The notes beneath the pieces are model-generated. The model was not told the DNA's origin. It saw only the letters and a list, made by a program, of their open reading frames with translations, and did no database searches. Below are positions 31,811 to 44,217 of a stretch of 64,000 nt of DNA, piece after piece. Position 1 is the stretch's first letter; each line of letters starts with the position of its first letter. The position numbers and the translations under genes are program-made. The DNA comes from Platycnemis pennipes. Taxonomy: Eukaryota; Arthropoda; Insecta; Odonata; Platycnemididae. The DNA is taken from the NCBI GenBank assembly GCA_933228895.1, contig CAKOGI010000036.1, positions 1-64,000 of the forward strand. Reading direction: 5' to 3'.

Positions 31811-31831
31811 GATTGTTGACCCTTGATGATG

Positions 31832-32060
31832 ATGTCAATTGTTGTGCACGTTTCCTGTGACTACTTGCATTGCCGAGCGATCTTTCTCCACCTTACGCCG
31901 ATTAAAAACATATCTTCGCAGCAGAATGACAGAAGATCGTTTGAATGGACTGGCTTTAATGCATTTCCATGAAGACATTGTGTCAAAAATGAATGTTAAT
32001 GAAGTACTGGACATCTTGAGCAGGAAACATAAAAGAAAACTGTCGTTATTATATATGTAG
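31832..32060 (+). pseudogene. hAT transposase C-terminal dimerisation region
   Basis: This is the continuation of 27593-28398 after the RTE: FPVTTCIAERSFSTLRRLK and YLRSRMTEDRLNGLALMHF, then a stop at 32058-32060. The start of this segment (31832-31844) is the duplicated target site of the RTE. Confidence 0.85.
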
Positions 32061-32223
32061 CTAAATAATATTTTCATATTAATAACCTTTATATTAAAAT
32101 AAAGAGTATATTTCGTACAGCAATTGTTATATGTTGTTTTTTAATCCCAAATATAAGAAGACCGTTTGCTCGTCAGACTTTTGTGCCCCCCCCCCCCCAG
32201 AAAAAATCCTGGATCCGCCCTTG

Positions 32224-33003
32224 TACATGTATCTATTTTGCGTTACTACTTTTACTTATAACGGAACACCAAATAATTTGTACATTTCGCTCTGAAATAA
32301 GTTCTCTTCTACTGACGTACGGGTCCTTCGCAGCTATAAATACTCCTCCGTTTCTGCTTACTCTATCCTTTCTGTATACGGTAATACACTTCGGAAATAC
32401 TTCGTGATCTGATATGACCTTCGAAAGCCAGCTTTCTGTACCTACGATTATATCTGCATCAGTACGTTTTATGAGGTGGTGAAATTTGGCTACTTTATTT
32501 CTTAAACTACGACAATTCACTACTATCACTAAAATTCTTTCTCCCAATCTGTTTCTCTCTTGGTGCTCTTTTCCAACTAAAATTTTCCTCGATAACTTTT
32601 TAACGGACGCACTATTGGATCTACCTATTACCTTTGATGATTTACATGCTCGTCCTTTTTATCTGTATTTCTCTTAACTTCTAAAACTATTCTGCATGTT
32701 CTGTCCAATTCTTCTGCGATTTTTCCCCCGCTGATTGACCTGCACTCTGGGCTACCACCTGAGCTAAACCCTACCTGTATACTCCAGTATCCTACGCGCT
32801 ACTCTAGACGATGCCTCGTCCGTGTAGTGGACACCCGAGCGATTCAGGGGCACCCGACACGTTTCCAGCTCCGGCCCGAGGTCCAAAAACTCAGCTCCCT
32901 CGCTCCCACAGACTTCACGGAGTCTCCGGTTTATGCCTAAAACTCGGCTCCAAGCCATCGCCCCGCGATCCGTCCTAGGTACCAAGCCTCGCCTTCGATC
33001 CAA
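32224..33003 (-). pseudogene. LINE copy B: ORF1 esterase end and endonuclease start
   Basis: This is identical to 2491-3270. The ORF1 end (32764-33003) shows an SGNH-esterase-like C-terminus with GVHYTDEA. The endonuclease start (32233-32547) shows VVNCRSLRNKVAKFHHLIK and ESWLSKVI. An esterase in ORF1 is known for the CR1/L2 group and supports this classification. Upstream of 33003 a stop and unrelated sequence follow, so the LINE is truncated there. Confidence 0.8.
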
Positions 33004-35012
33004 ATGTTTCGTTCACCGTCATTTTGAGTGCCATGGGAAGCACCAATGGAACTCTGAAGGAAAAGTGTTTTAATGATGGAGTAGATGAGCGATGACATTT
33101 TCAGAACTTGACGTCTGATTTTGAAGAGAGAGAAATGCTGTAAAATTTGAGTAAAAATTGGTGATTTCCTACGGCTTGAAACTGTGCGAGTAAAGAAAAA
33201 AGTTAACGATTCAATGAGATTTTTCACCTTTCATAAACGCTTCAAAGGTTGTAGGCGTAGATTTCAAAATTCAACAAAAACTCTTAACTTGCAGTAAACC
33301 TCAATGCATTCGACCCCTCAGTCGAGTTGAAATATATTTTCCCCTTTCATTTTTGAAATTCTGGAAAAAGAGAGATCGTAGGCAGCCGCTGTTTTCCCTG
33401 CAATGGTTGAGCCATGATTAAAACTGTTTTTCATTTTCTAGGGTGTCGCTGTTTAACATTCTGCTGTTCTACCTGTTCCTTCGCACGATCAAAATTTCGC
33501 ACAACCACCTGTTGCGGTGAGTCAGTTTGCATGTTTTATTTGAAAGGTCTTCGCGAAAATTCGTTGAATAATAAGATCTGACCCAGTGATTCCAAGCATA
33601 GAATTTGGTGAATGATTCGCATCTGAAAAAATAATCGTCGGAGTCACAATTGGCCATTTTTGTGAGGAATTGATGCGAAGTTTTGGTCTGATAGAAATCG
33701 TCACTATCCACCAATCTGTTCTCATTCTTCCTAACTCAGACTTCGAAGCCACCAAACACCTTACACACGCACGCACACAATGCTATTCATGTACTTTACT
33801 TTTTCATGCCTGTGCACCTCCTCTTAGGGAGTATTCCGTTAGTTACGTTCATTAATTAATGATTCCTTTGTTTAAATAATGTTTATCCTATTACTTGTAT
33901 TTCCTCTTGTATCACAGCTATCGTGACAGAATACCTGTACAAGTCGATAGACTTTCACGTGTTGCTATTTATCAGTCAACAATCCCAGGATTGGTAGGAG
34001 AAAAAGGAGGGGTAGGAGGCTGCATCATCAGGCGTTGCTACGAAACCATGGTCGTGCCTAATAAACGTGTATGTGGAAACAGCAGTGTTGACACCTTTTC
34101 TCCTACAATGAATAACTTCCACAAAGTTTTGCCTGAGACTGTGTCGTAAATACTAGGATTGGTTTGACGAAGCCCTCCACTCGATTCTTCTATCTGACAA
34201 CCTCTTCATACACCGAAACAAATGTGATTGAATTTATCATATTGTCATGAATTTTATCAATACGTTCAGTTAACATATAACACTGAATTTCATAATTATT
34301 TCTATCAAGACTGTTCGGTTGAAAAATGTGGTAAAATTATAAAAATTTGCGATAAAATTTATCAAGAAACACAAACCTTCTCGGTTGATTTGAACCAAAC
34401 TTATTCTGTATTCTGGAGGTATGGATAAACTTATTTAACCAAAATTTTCTTTCTTCGCTCAGTTAACGTATATCGTCTTAGTTCGTTTATTTAACCAAAC
34501 TATTTGAAGGTCAAGAAAGGTGATACGGTTAAATTTATCGAACAAAATAGTCATCATGATGTTATCAATCATACAAATCAAACATATTAATGTTCGCACA
34601 TTATCAAATTTGAAGCAGTAAATGGTAATTAAGTTTTATGACATTATTATAATATAATATACCAAACATTAATAGCCTAATAAAAACTCCTCCAAGCCGG
34701 GAGAACCCCAGGACTTCAGCAGGCTTCGCAGCTCTTCTTCCATCATTCACAACTTTGCAGACTCCGAACAAACACATATACCATCCAGGAAATTCACATG
34801 GCTCACAGAATAGACAGCAAAGCTTGATTCTAATGCATCGAATATCATGCACTCCAAAAAGAGGTCGGATGAGGCATCTAATATTAATTCGATAAGAAAT
34901 AGTTGGCCTGATAATAGATACGAAACCAATTGCATTTCACCCCTGCGTTTATTGCTAGGCTTGATTAGATAACAAGATTAGATAGATAGATTTAAACTGT
35001 CATGTCAAAAAA
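33004..35012. other. Non-coding stretch, nothing recognised (copy 2)
   Basis: Same as 3271-5279. Confidence 0.6.
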
Positions 35013-36163
35013 TGTACTCAAATATGAGCTTTGGAATTGGGGAGAGAGTATTTTATTGCAAACAATCATTATTCATGCAAAACATGACATGTTACATACA
35101 TGAACATTGACAAAACTATTTTTAAAACAAAACTTTTCCATACCTATGGTACAATCTATTGTAACCTATTGTAACACGGGTAACGGACGACGGGCGTTCC
35201 TCCGTATTGTGTTGTGTCAAGGCGACAACAGTTTCTCCGCCCGAAAGCCGTTACGTGTTAGGAAACCTAAGTTCCTATTGTAAAACGATCTATAGTTTGT
35301 ATGTTTTGAATCAAACCATATCAGATGAACAATAGGAATCATACCACAAAAAATATATTCAAAGGTTATTGGTAAACGGCGAAAGCGTAATTTATTTCAA
35401 TTAAATTGAATGTTTGTGACAATAAATTAAACATCGACAAAAAATAATTCACAATACAAATAATGTAAATTAACATGATCTCGTATATATATATAAATCC
35501 TGAATCAGACAATATACATTAACCATAAACAAATGGAATCATGTAATAAATAATTTACTCGGAAAGGAGCTTAGGAAAAGGGGAAAGCGTAATTTATTGC
35601 AAACAACATTTAGTGTTCGTCACACAAAATGAATTTAGACAATTGAACAAAGCAAATTTTAACACAATAATGTTCAACCCAATATTTGTAAAAGAACGCC
35701 ATCTCAAGCGTGTAAATTATGAACCAGTCTATAATATATAACTATAAACAATAGGAATCATGCCGTAAATAATAGATATACTCAGAAGAGAGATTGGAAA
35801 AGGGTGAAAGCGTACTTTTACGAAAATAACAACGAATAGTTGTGACAAAAAAGTAAACGTCGACAAATGAACAAAACAAATTCAAAATGTAAAATTGTCA
35901 ATAAAAATATGTATATCGACTTAATCGTATATTTGTATGTTTAGAATCAGATAAGACCATATAAACTAAAGGAATCGTACTCATAAATAATATCCTCAGG
36001 TGAGCACGGGAAAAGAACGAAAGCGTACTATATTGCAAATGATATCGAATGTTTGCGGTACAAAATGTACATCGATAATAGAACAAAGCATATTTTAAAA
36101 TAATGATTTTCGAAACGAATTTTTAAAATAACACCATCCATTGAAAATTCTTTGTAAATGGTA
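35013..36163. repeat. Degenerate ~210-bp tandem repeat (copy 2)
   Basis: Same as 5280-6430. GAAAGCGTA marks recur at about 200-225-base spacing. I noticed no differences between the copies here. Confidence 0.7.
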
Positions 36164-37004
36164 CGTTTACCACCAGGGGAGAAAATGGAGGACATTTCCT
36201 GAAATATTACTCAGTTTGAAACATTTTGGCATAATTCACACTTAACAGGGAATCATATTTTGGTATAATTCCATCAACATGTTTTATCCTAAACTTATAG
36301 CTCCTAAATATATATTTTTGGTCTGGTATGAACAGCTGATATACTGAAATAAATACGGCATTGTAACATCATAATGCATCAACCTATGGAAGCACGCCAA
36401 GTAAATTGTCACCGTAAATATCCATTACACATTTACCGAACATTTCACTATGCACTCACTCTTCATAGAAAAATAGCTTAAAGCATTTGCTTATTTTGGG
36501 TGTGATTAGATAACACATACACAGGTGTAAATGATGATAGAATTTTTATCAAAAGCAATGTAATGGAAGCTCACTATTTCCTTAGGTGTTAGACAGGAGT
36601 AAAGGATGATAATAATATTATATGATTATTATCTCACATGCTGACTGCGAAAATCAGTCTATATATCACTGCGCGTAGTATTAAAATGCAGTTTCAAGAA
36701 TACATGAACTCAAGTCATGTCACTCGATTTACGTAGAGATGGAACGCAAATGTAACAGAACGCTCGGCACGTACGGTAAAAAAAAGACCAGCTGATAAAT
36801 AAAAGAAGAAATAAACGCATTACAAAAGGAAGAGGATTATATGATGCATTAAAACGTAGAAAAGTAAACAACAGTAAATACTAGGTTGTAAGACATGGTC
36901 TTAATCAGAATGAAAAAAAAACATTAGTTAAAACAAATTATGTCATGAGGTTATGAATGGTAGGTAAAAGTTCTGAAGATTCAAATTATCCACTGCAAAG
37001 ATAT
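36164..37004. other. Non-coding stretch, nothing recognised (copy 2)
   Basis: Same as 6431-7271. Confidence 0.5.
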
Positions 37005-37055
37005 ACATCTACACGATACCCTGCAAGCCACCGCTAGGGTGTGTGGCAGGGGGCA
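37005..37055 (-). mobile_element. CR1/L2-like LINE 3' terminus only (copy 2)
   Basis: Same as 7272-7322: terminal hairpin and short tail only. Confidence 0.8.
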
Positions 37056-38566
37056 CGATTTGCAATCCTGCATCGCTATTAAAATAATTGGAGCCGCTTT
37101 TTCTTCAAAACGTATTAAACGTAAAAAAAATGATTTCAATGCAATGGAGTCCCTCCATTAGCTTAATAGTGAATAAACGTTCATTCGAAAGAACAAAATG
37201 AAGTCACATCGAGAAAGGATTAGAGTAAAAACAATTTTAAAATGCAGGAATAAAATAACAATTATAGCCACTAATTACTTTTGGAAACATCTTGGCGTAT
37301 TTAAAATTCCAAATCGTAAGTTATCCGATAAATTGATGGAGATTGTGTAAATACGATAATATATTTCTAAAAAATATGGTTCACTTCGCTCAATCACATT
37401 TTAAAAATGAGAAAAATTAATACACGTCACACAATTAGAATCGATAAGAAAAAGCCGATCAACGCACAGTTCTTCCTTTCACAATGGGTTCACACGGGTT
37501 TACATTCAAACTAAAGTCAAGATAAAAGAAACTTACAAAATTACTAAGGAAATTATTGGTAAAATTTGATGACCTTATAGCTTAGGTATGCAGAAAGACA
37601 ATGTCCAATGGAGTTAATGTCCGGAAACAAAAAACAGATACAAGTAGGAAGAATAATCACGAGATGAAAACGTTTGGAAATTTCAAATGTAATGTTCTGA
37701 ATACTTCCTCTGTAACAATATTGCAGCCGCATGAAGGAATAGAGTAGGGGTTGCAAGGCCAGTATTTACGAACTAGACTTCCTGACACAAAATATATAAA
37801 TATACCACTCTCAAACAATATTGAACGAGTGTTAACCTTAGATAGTAAAAAATACACAAAACATCCTAAATTTTAATAGCAACAGCATTATTACGATTAT
37901 CTTGAAAGGGATAATTATAATTGTTACACCATTCACACAACTCACGGGCGTTATTCCATGCCGGACCCAGGAGGTCAACGCCACCGGCTCGTTAACCTTT
38001 ATTTAACGTGGCGTTTCCCCCTGCGTTCCCCTCCGGGCTGCGCAGAGGCCTATTCCACGCATTCACTCCCAGGGCCAGGGCAAGACGCGTAAGGATCAAG
38101 CGGACTACGAGCTATAAACTAAGTACCTACGTCATTAAGCCCTATTCTCCCCACCTAACATCCACCCACACTCTAAACTTAATATACTGCTTATTAACCC
38201 TAGGCCTACCTATTCCATTCGCATACCTATCGGCGCTGACCCTGTTCATCATCATTCATCCACCAATCAACAAAATACCCACTCAAATAAATCATTCACA
38301 CATGTACCTGCAAAAGATTATACATTAATGGAAAAACCTGTAAAAGGAAGTTGAATAAACAGTCAAAAATAAAACAAAGGAACAGTGGCATAAATTCGTA
38401 AACACGGGAAATAATCTAAAGAAATAAATGGCATGGTAGCGCATGATGGCGCAAGGAGTGTGATTCCTACCAAAGTGAAAACACTAAGAGCCCGAGGACA
38501 GGGCAAAACAGGACTTCAACGACCAAACCTGGATTGACCCGGGTCAAACGACCGATATGCAAACCC
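37056..38566. other. Non-coding stretch with a GC-richer patch (copy 2)
   Basis: Same as 7323-8833, with the GC-richer patch at about 37940-38090. Confidence 0.45.
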
Positions 38567-38734
38567 CTACACACTACAAGTGTTAAATATAATATAACAA
38601 CTTAGACATATACATATCACAAATGCATAGATATATAAAAATAAAATAAGTGATATAAACGCAAGACTCACATAAAAACCTTTGTAATCGTTGTCAGTCG
38701 AGGATGCTGTCTCTTCTTTCTGGTCTGCTGCCAT
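38567..38734 (-). CDS. Candidate small membrane protein or 5' coding exon (copy 2)
   Basis: Same as 8834-9001: ATG in strong context, acidic start, one hydrophobic stretch, and an alternative splice donor after codon 21. Confidence 0.3.
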   Translation of the reverse strand: MAADQKEETASSTDNDYKGFYVSLAFISLILFLYIYAFVICICLSCYIIFNTCSV

Positions 38735-38875
38735 TGCGAAGCTATGGAGAGGGTAGGCAGAGTAAGGAGCATAACAAATCACAAGAATATATTTACATAA
38801 AATTCAATTCACTACAGCATCTCTAGTCCTCTTGATGCTCACCCACGGATGAAAACGGCACCCACTTAAACCAAA

Positions 38876-38941
38876 CTGACACCACACTATCACCACACTG
38901 ACACCACACTGACACCACACTATCACCACACTGACACCACT
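38876..38941. repeat. 11-bp minisatellite, six units (copy 2)
   Basis: Same as 9143-9208, with the same unit number. Confidence 0.85.
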
Positions 38942-39019
38942 CTCACTGTATTCTCGTTTCTGGTTCACAGAAACCACTTTCTTAGTCACTTCCTTCTGGT
39001 CTCACACACTGCACCACCT

Positions 39020-39232
39020 AAGGAGAGAGCGGGTTAGTGAACATAATAAATAGCAAATGAAGTAAAGTGAATGGCAAGCTGCTCACATTTAACGGAGATA
39101 TCCAAAAGTGCATGTTAAAAAATTCGAGAAATGGTCCCTCAGAAACTAAGTACACCTTGGTGCACATCGTAACTGACGAACCAATTCCATTAATTTTGAA
39201 AAGTAAATCTGGAGCAAGCTGAACATCCACAG
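39020..39232 (-). repeat. Duplicated block, first unit (copy 2)
   Basis: Same as 9287-9499; open frame on the minus strand. Confidence 0.7.
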
Positions 39233-39366
39233 AAAACGCTATGAGCTAAACGCAATTCTCCTAATTACCCTACCGTTACGACGGGCCAGAAGGCCTTGAA
39301 TTCAAATTACTAGGAACTGACTACATACCCTACCCTCTAGCAGGCCGGGGCGTTGTGGAGTTACCT

Positions 39367-39578
39367 AGGGAGAGAGCGGGTTAGTGAACATAATAAATAG
39401 CAAATGAAATAAAGTGAATGGCAAGCTGCTCACATTTAACGGAGATATCCAAAAGTGCATTTTATAAAAATGCGAGAAATTGTCCCTCAGAAACTAAGTA
39501 CACCTTGGTGCACATCGTAACTGACGAACCAATTCCATTTATTTTGAGAAGTAAATCTAGAGCAAGCTCAACATCCAC
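39367..39578 (-). repeat. Duplicated block, second unit (copy 2)
   Basis: Same as 9634-9845; frame broken by a stop. Confidence 0.7.
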
Positions 39579-39876
39579 AAAGACTTAAATTAACGCATTC
39601 ACTAACTGAAAGCTAACGGATGGTTACGACGGGCCATAATGGCCGGAAAAGGCTCTAAACTGACTATCTATTCCTACACTCTACTCGGCATGCGTCTGCT
39701 CACCTGTGAAAGAGACTGAATAAACCAGAATTTAAAATAAAAACATCCATCATCATGAAAATAAATTAAAACAGTAAAAATGGGCACATGCAAATGCACA
39801 CTAGGAAAAACGACAAACAAAAATTCAGGACGTCACATAATATATTATACACTTAATGCAAACATATTCCTGCCTA

Positions 39877-39957
39877 GAGTCGACTCGCTAGACCAGGCAA
39901 GTGGCCACTTGCCTAATAGTTCGGAGGACTAGTCCTCCCATGTCGGGGCCCCGACAT
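39877..39957. repeat. Cluster of four perfect palindromes (copy 2)
   Basis: Same as 10144-10224. All four palindromes are perfect here too. Confidence 0.9.
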
Positions 39958-40612
39958 CATTTACCGAGGCCTTTACACCAATAATCAAGCTTGATATACC
40001 AGAATACCTTCACATTTCACCAGACCATGGTCATGTATGGAAATAGGGGCCATCGGCTCCTATGACAAAAACAATAAAACAAAATAATTGTCAACACACA
40101 TTTTACTATCTATTACATATGTGCTCTTTACCTTTTAGATCGTAGATCCTGAAACAAAAGTTAGTTTTACCACAGCATTGCGAAGCCAAGAGCAAACCAA
40201 TGTTTGTCACCCTGTTGAGACTGCTTCCTGTTCTTCTGTCTCGGGCAGCTACGAAGATTCCTCACCCTAACCTCGACAACTTATGGGAAGTGACTTTCCA
40301 ATCGTAGCTCCGCCTCAAGTCCTGCAACGGCATAAATAAATTCAATTTAAATTAGCATACCGTCAAAACAATGTACCTCTGTGCAAAGGAAATAATTATA
40401 TTTTTTCATATATTATATCTGTTGTCAACATCCCTATTCTTTAACTAACACAAAGCCTAGTGTGAACATTAAGATACTGGATATATTTTTTTACCAACTT
40501 CTGTCATTGTATACTCAGTTTGAAAGTACAGTTTTACTAAATCACATCGAGATGTAAAGGACTCGGTAAATGATATCGGGGCCCCGACATGGGAAGAAAA
40601 GTCCTCCGAACT
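39918..40612. mobile_element. Non-autonomous inverted-repeat element (copy 2)
   Basis: Same as 10185-10879. Confidence 0.65.
40262..40321 (-). other. Exon-like segment with strong acceptor (copy 2)
   Basis: Same as 10529-10588. Confidence 0.25.
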
Positions 40613-41570
40613 CTAAGATGTATTGTTTATAATGTATGCCGAAATACAATTATTTTAGTCTCAAATTTAACGTGAATAATGCAAAAAACAATAGTAGATG
40701 TTATGAGCACGAATGTGAATCGATTCGAATATGATCAAAGTTAGTATACTTCCACGCCTCTGCTCTTGAATACAACACGTATCTGCAGTTGCATGAACTC
40801 ATAAGAATCTTGACACTCAGAAAAACTCACATCCCTAAGTGATGTACCAACAATGGAGTTATTTTTTTAAAGGCGAAGATAAAAAATGCTATTAAGAATT
40901 GTTTTCACAGAAACACGCCTTAGGAACAAGAGAAATCTTAAAAAGAATATTCACCGCAAAATGGTGGAATAATACGGAGTGGTATTCCTTTAATTTCCCA
41001 GTTGATTTGGACTTAAATGATAATATTCAAATTCTAACCTCAGATTTAAACAAATTCGATGTACCATACACAAAAATAAACCTAACTGATGCATACGTAT
41101 CAACATTCACAAGGAAACAAGAGGTAACAAGATAACCTCCGTGATTCAAATGCAATGCAGAATGCAACAGATCAGATATCGAGATTCCTCGAGTAGGATT
41201 GAATGTACATGAAGGAGAAATTAGCATACCAGCCACTGGGTGACAATGAAGTCAGATAAGGGGTGGTTGGGAACGATTAAAGCCCACCTACGGCGAACAA
41301 AGCATTGCGGTTTGCACGGAGTCCTCATATGGACCCTGATGTGTGGATTTAAACATAAATAACATGAAATCGGACACGAATTCAATCCCATCGGCGTCTG
41401 CTAATCTTCGTAAGGATAATGGGGCTGGGAATCATGTCAGACCTTGGGTTAAAGTACAGATTAAATCCATTTCAGTCATTTAAAACGGACTGCTTGACTG
41501 AACATGTAACATTCATATTAAAAACCCTTGCGTATTATGCTATATTTCACAAGGTAAATAAAGTTAAGGG
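40613..41570. other. Non-coding stretch, nothing recognised (copy 2)
   Basis: Same as 10880-11837. Confidence 0.45.
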
Positions 41571-41876
41571 TGATAGATTGTCGTACCGATTGATTTAAAA
41601 TGTCATTTTCTCCCCCGTACTAGAAGAGAACACAATAGGCAGCATAGGAACGGGATAGGCAATAGGTGAAATATTGCTCTGGTGCATTTATTAACACCCA
41701 ACCCCTTTATTACTATGTATGTACTAACCATCTAGCTGCACGTGACCCTATTAGCTAGCATGTCCCCATGTGGTAGCCTAGTTGCAAGTCAATAGTACCT
41801 GTTTGGTGATCTTCACCCCCTGCCGCACACCCTCGCGGTGGCTTGCAAGGTATCGCGTGGATGTAGATGTATTTAA
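41571..41876 (+). mobile_element. CR1/L2-like LINE 3' fragment, plus strand (copy 2)
   Basis: Same as 11838-12143. Confidence 0.8.
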
Positions 41877-41980
41877 CGTAGGCGTTGATGCATTTTATCT
41901 ATCAATTATCATATTATTCAAGAACACAGGAGAGCGACGAACAACATACAACCGCGCCTTTCATCCATCGCGGAGCACTT

Positions 41981-42864
41981 CATCTACATCATACCCTGCA
42001 AGCCACCACAAAGATATGTGGCAGGGGATGATTTCTCACCAAACATACACTAAATATCATGCATAAAAAAGGAACAGTAATAATAAACTAGTCAGAACTT
42101 CACTATTTATAAAAGATAGAATTTGCAAAGCAAACATGCAAAAACATTCTCTTAGAAGGGTTACCTTTAAGTACTCATACCAACATGCAGCTACTAATCC
42201 TATCCATTGCTAATCTCCGATTGGACATATTTACCGTTATTCGTATCCCTAATAGTACGAGGAAAAAGTACATTTGGAATCTATCAGTTCGGCAATCAAT
42301 TTATCTAATTTTATGATTATGGTCTAGTCTAACATAGTAAGTTAGGGTTCGCAAAATATTTGTAACATCATCACTGAAAATATTGTCTTGGGATTTATTT
42401 GAGAGATTAAGATTAAATTTCAACCTTGCGATCTCACAATGATTCCTATTTTAATTCATTTAATAGACTGGTTACGCTAATAAGGTTATCGTACCGTCCC
42501 TTTACCAATCTTGCCGATCTTCGCTGCTCACGTTCAAGTTCATTATTTGGACCATTTCGTAGGGATTCCATACACTGGAAGCATATTCCAAATGAGGTCT
42601 TACGAGGGAAAAGTAGCTGGTTTCTCGTGCATGATCGTCACATTTACCCAATACTCTTTTGACGTATCCCAGTTTACGATTCGCTTGACCCATTCTTTCA
42701 CGTATGTGTTTACCCCAGGAAATATCATTTGTTAGTCTTTTTCCAAGATATTTAATGGATTCCACGTTTGTTAATTAAATATTACTTATTTTGTATGTGC
42801 TAGGAGGAGAACATTTTAAAAAATTTAATTCTAACTGCCATGTATCACACCAATTTTCAATTGA
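41981..42864 (-). pseudogene. CR1/L2-like LINE ORF2 C-terminus and 3' UTR, minus strand (copy 2)
   Basis: Same as 12248-13131. Confidence 0.8.
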
Positions 42865-42871
42865 AAATAGT

Positions 42872-43269
42872 CACTTCTGGGAAGGCCCGACACACAACAT
42901 GAATTTTGATGGAGCCAAGCTGATCAAGACCGAAAAACGCTATTTCCCAAGGCTCATACGCGATCGAAACGACCAAGAACATCAACAATTTTAACAGACA
43001 GAACTATAAGCTGTCCCATGCTTCGAAGCGCCTAATTTAAATAGCTAGTCCAACGGCGATTGAAAATGCGCCCACTTGAAAATCACAGCGCAGAACTGAA
43101 TAGGAATATATAAGACGGTAAAAATCTGCTTAGATACACTTCAGACGCGAACTGAAACGTTGGCGAAACTGATGTCACCCCAGAATGGACACGGGCAGAA
43201 GAAATCCTGAAACGAATGGATCCTCAAACCAGACACTCCGCGGAAGCCTCAATAAGGAATGTAGTAGTC
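42872..43269 (+). mobile_element. Possible Penelope-like element 3' fragment (copy 2)
   Basis: Same as 13139-13536; weak assignment. Confidence 0.4.
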
Positions 43270-43353
43270 TTCTTACATGTCAATAGTGCATGTTTGGTGA
43301 TCTTCACCCCCTGCCACAAACCCTCCCGGTGGCTTACAGGGTATTGTGTAGGT
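43270..43353 (+). mobile_element. CR1/L2-like LINE 3' terminus, plus strand (copy 2)
   Basis: Same as 13537-13620. Confidence 0.75.
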
Positions 43354-44092
43354 AAAATATTTAACAAAAATGAATGCAAAAAATTGTGATATAAGGATGA
43401 ATAGTGACCGTGAGATATTGATACCCTTAAAAATGAATTACAATCAAAAAATTTAAGGCATGACCGCAAAAGGTGAAGTTTATTCAAATTACAAAACTCA
43501 CATCTAATCTCACGAGAGACTATCTTGTAACAGACGAATCACAAACGCCGTATTTTTCCAATTAAAATACTTAATGCTGTAATTAGTCATCAGTTAATGG
43601 AAAAATGGCGGACTCTACCTACTTAATAAAATATAATATTCATAATCTGACGCCACGTAGCGAACAGGCAGTTCATGCGTCGTATCTGCTGCTCCCGAGC
43701 AAAAATATTGACGAAAATCAGTACAGCTGTATTCTTTTCCTATATTCTAGTGCCATTTAGAATCATATTCTTTTCCTATAATTTCCTATATTTGTTTTAC
43801 TAACAGCAATCGTTTAATCTTGATTTTAAGTTAACTTCAAACAGGACGAAAGGGAAATAGACTACAATTTCTCGAATAACGCGTGGAGATGCAGCAAGAA
43901 CAATCAAAGATCGTCCGGGAAAATTCTAGGAATCGAAACAATCATTTGAGATTTTCGGCGGGAAGTCATCGTTTAAGAAAAAACAACTTAGCATCGACCA
44001 GAAGGAAAAGAATCACAAAAAAGGCCCGAAAAATATTACGTGAAAATGAAAACACTTGTCATGGATGAATATTAGCAATTAAGCGGACTTAC
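43354..44092. other. Non-coding stretch leading to the divergent patch (copy 2)
   Basis: Same as 13621-14358, with A at 43450 and A at 43629 (G in copy 1). From 43970 on there are dense differences. Confidence 0.5.
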
Positions 44093-44217
44093 CGTAAACC
44101 CACAGAAGACCGTTTTCACAGACATTCTCTCGAATTCCCAGTTGTCCCTCATAAAGTCCCACGTGATCGATGACGAAGATCCCGTTTTACGTCGCAGGCA
44201 ACTCGAATAACTCCTTC
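44093..44217 (-). other. Exon-like segment in the divergent patch (copy 2)
   Basis: The acceptor and donor are the same as at 14359-14446, but the enclosed segment is 125 bases long. It has a 37-base insertion (44180-44216 region) and about ten substitutions. The frame is open: SYSSCLRRKTGS, SSITWDFMRDNWEFER and on to the donor, including an ATG. The frame relative to the acceptor differs from copy 1, so the two versions cannot both be read in phase from the same upstream exon. Confidence 0.35.

Larger units (their letters stand above)
28399..31831 (+). mobile_element. Full-length RTE-type LINE, 3433 bp
   Basis: Both ends are fixed by the 13-bp target-site duplication. The order is a 5' leader of about 475 bases, an endonuclease ORF, an in-frame UAG, an RT ORF, and a 3' UTR of about 20 bases ending in TGATGATG. 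The length and short TGA-type tail are typical for the RTE clade. Both enzymatic domains have their catalytic motifs, so apart from the UAG it looks recent. Confidence 0.92.
26422..32223 (+). mobile_element. hAT transposon, decayed, interrupted by RTE
   Basis: The left end is CAGGCGGATTTAGG and the right end reads inverted CAAGGGCGGATCCAGG, both next to C- or G-runs. The flanking octamers TACATACA (26414-26421) and TACATGTA (32224-32231) agree at 6 of 8 positions, as for an 8-bp hAT duplication that has mutated. Without the RTE the element is about 2.4 kb. The region 26480-27590 contains only uncertain frames (for example 27201-27470). The transposase is partial. Confidence 0.8.
25006..33003 (-). 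mobile_element. CR1/L2-like LINE copy B, minus strand, split by hAT and RTE
   Basis: The LINE part is 32224-33003 (ORF1 end and endonuclease start) plus 25006-26421 (endonuclease rest, RT with internal deletion, C-terminal domain, 3' UTR, tail). Between them lies the hAT element 26422-32223. The reading frame carries on across the hAT target site. The tail CATCTACATCTACA at 25010 sits in LINE copy A. Confidence 0.85.
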
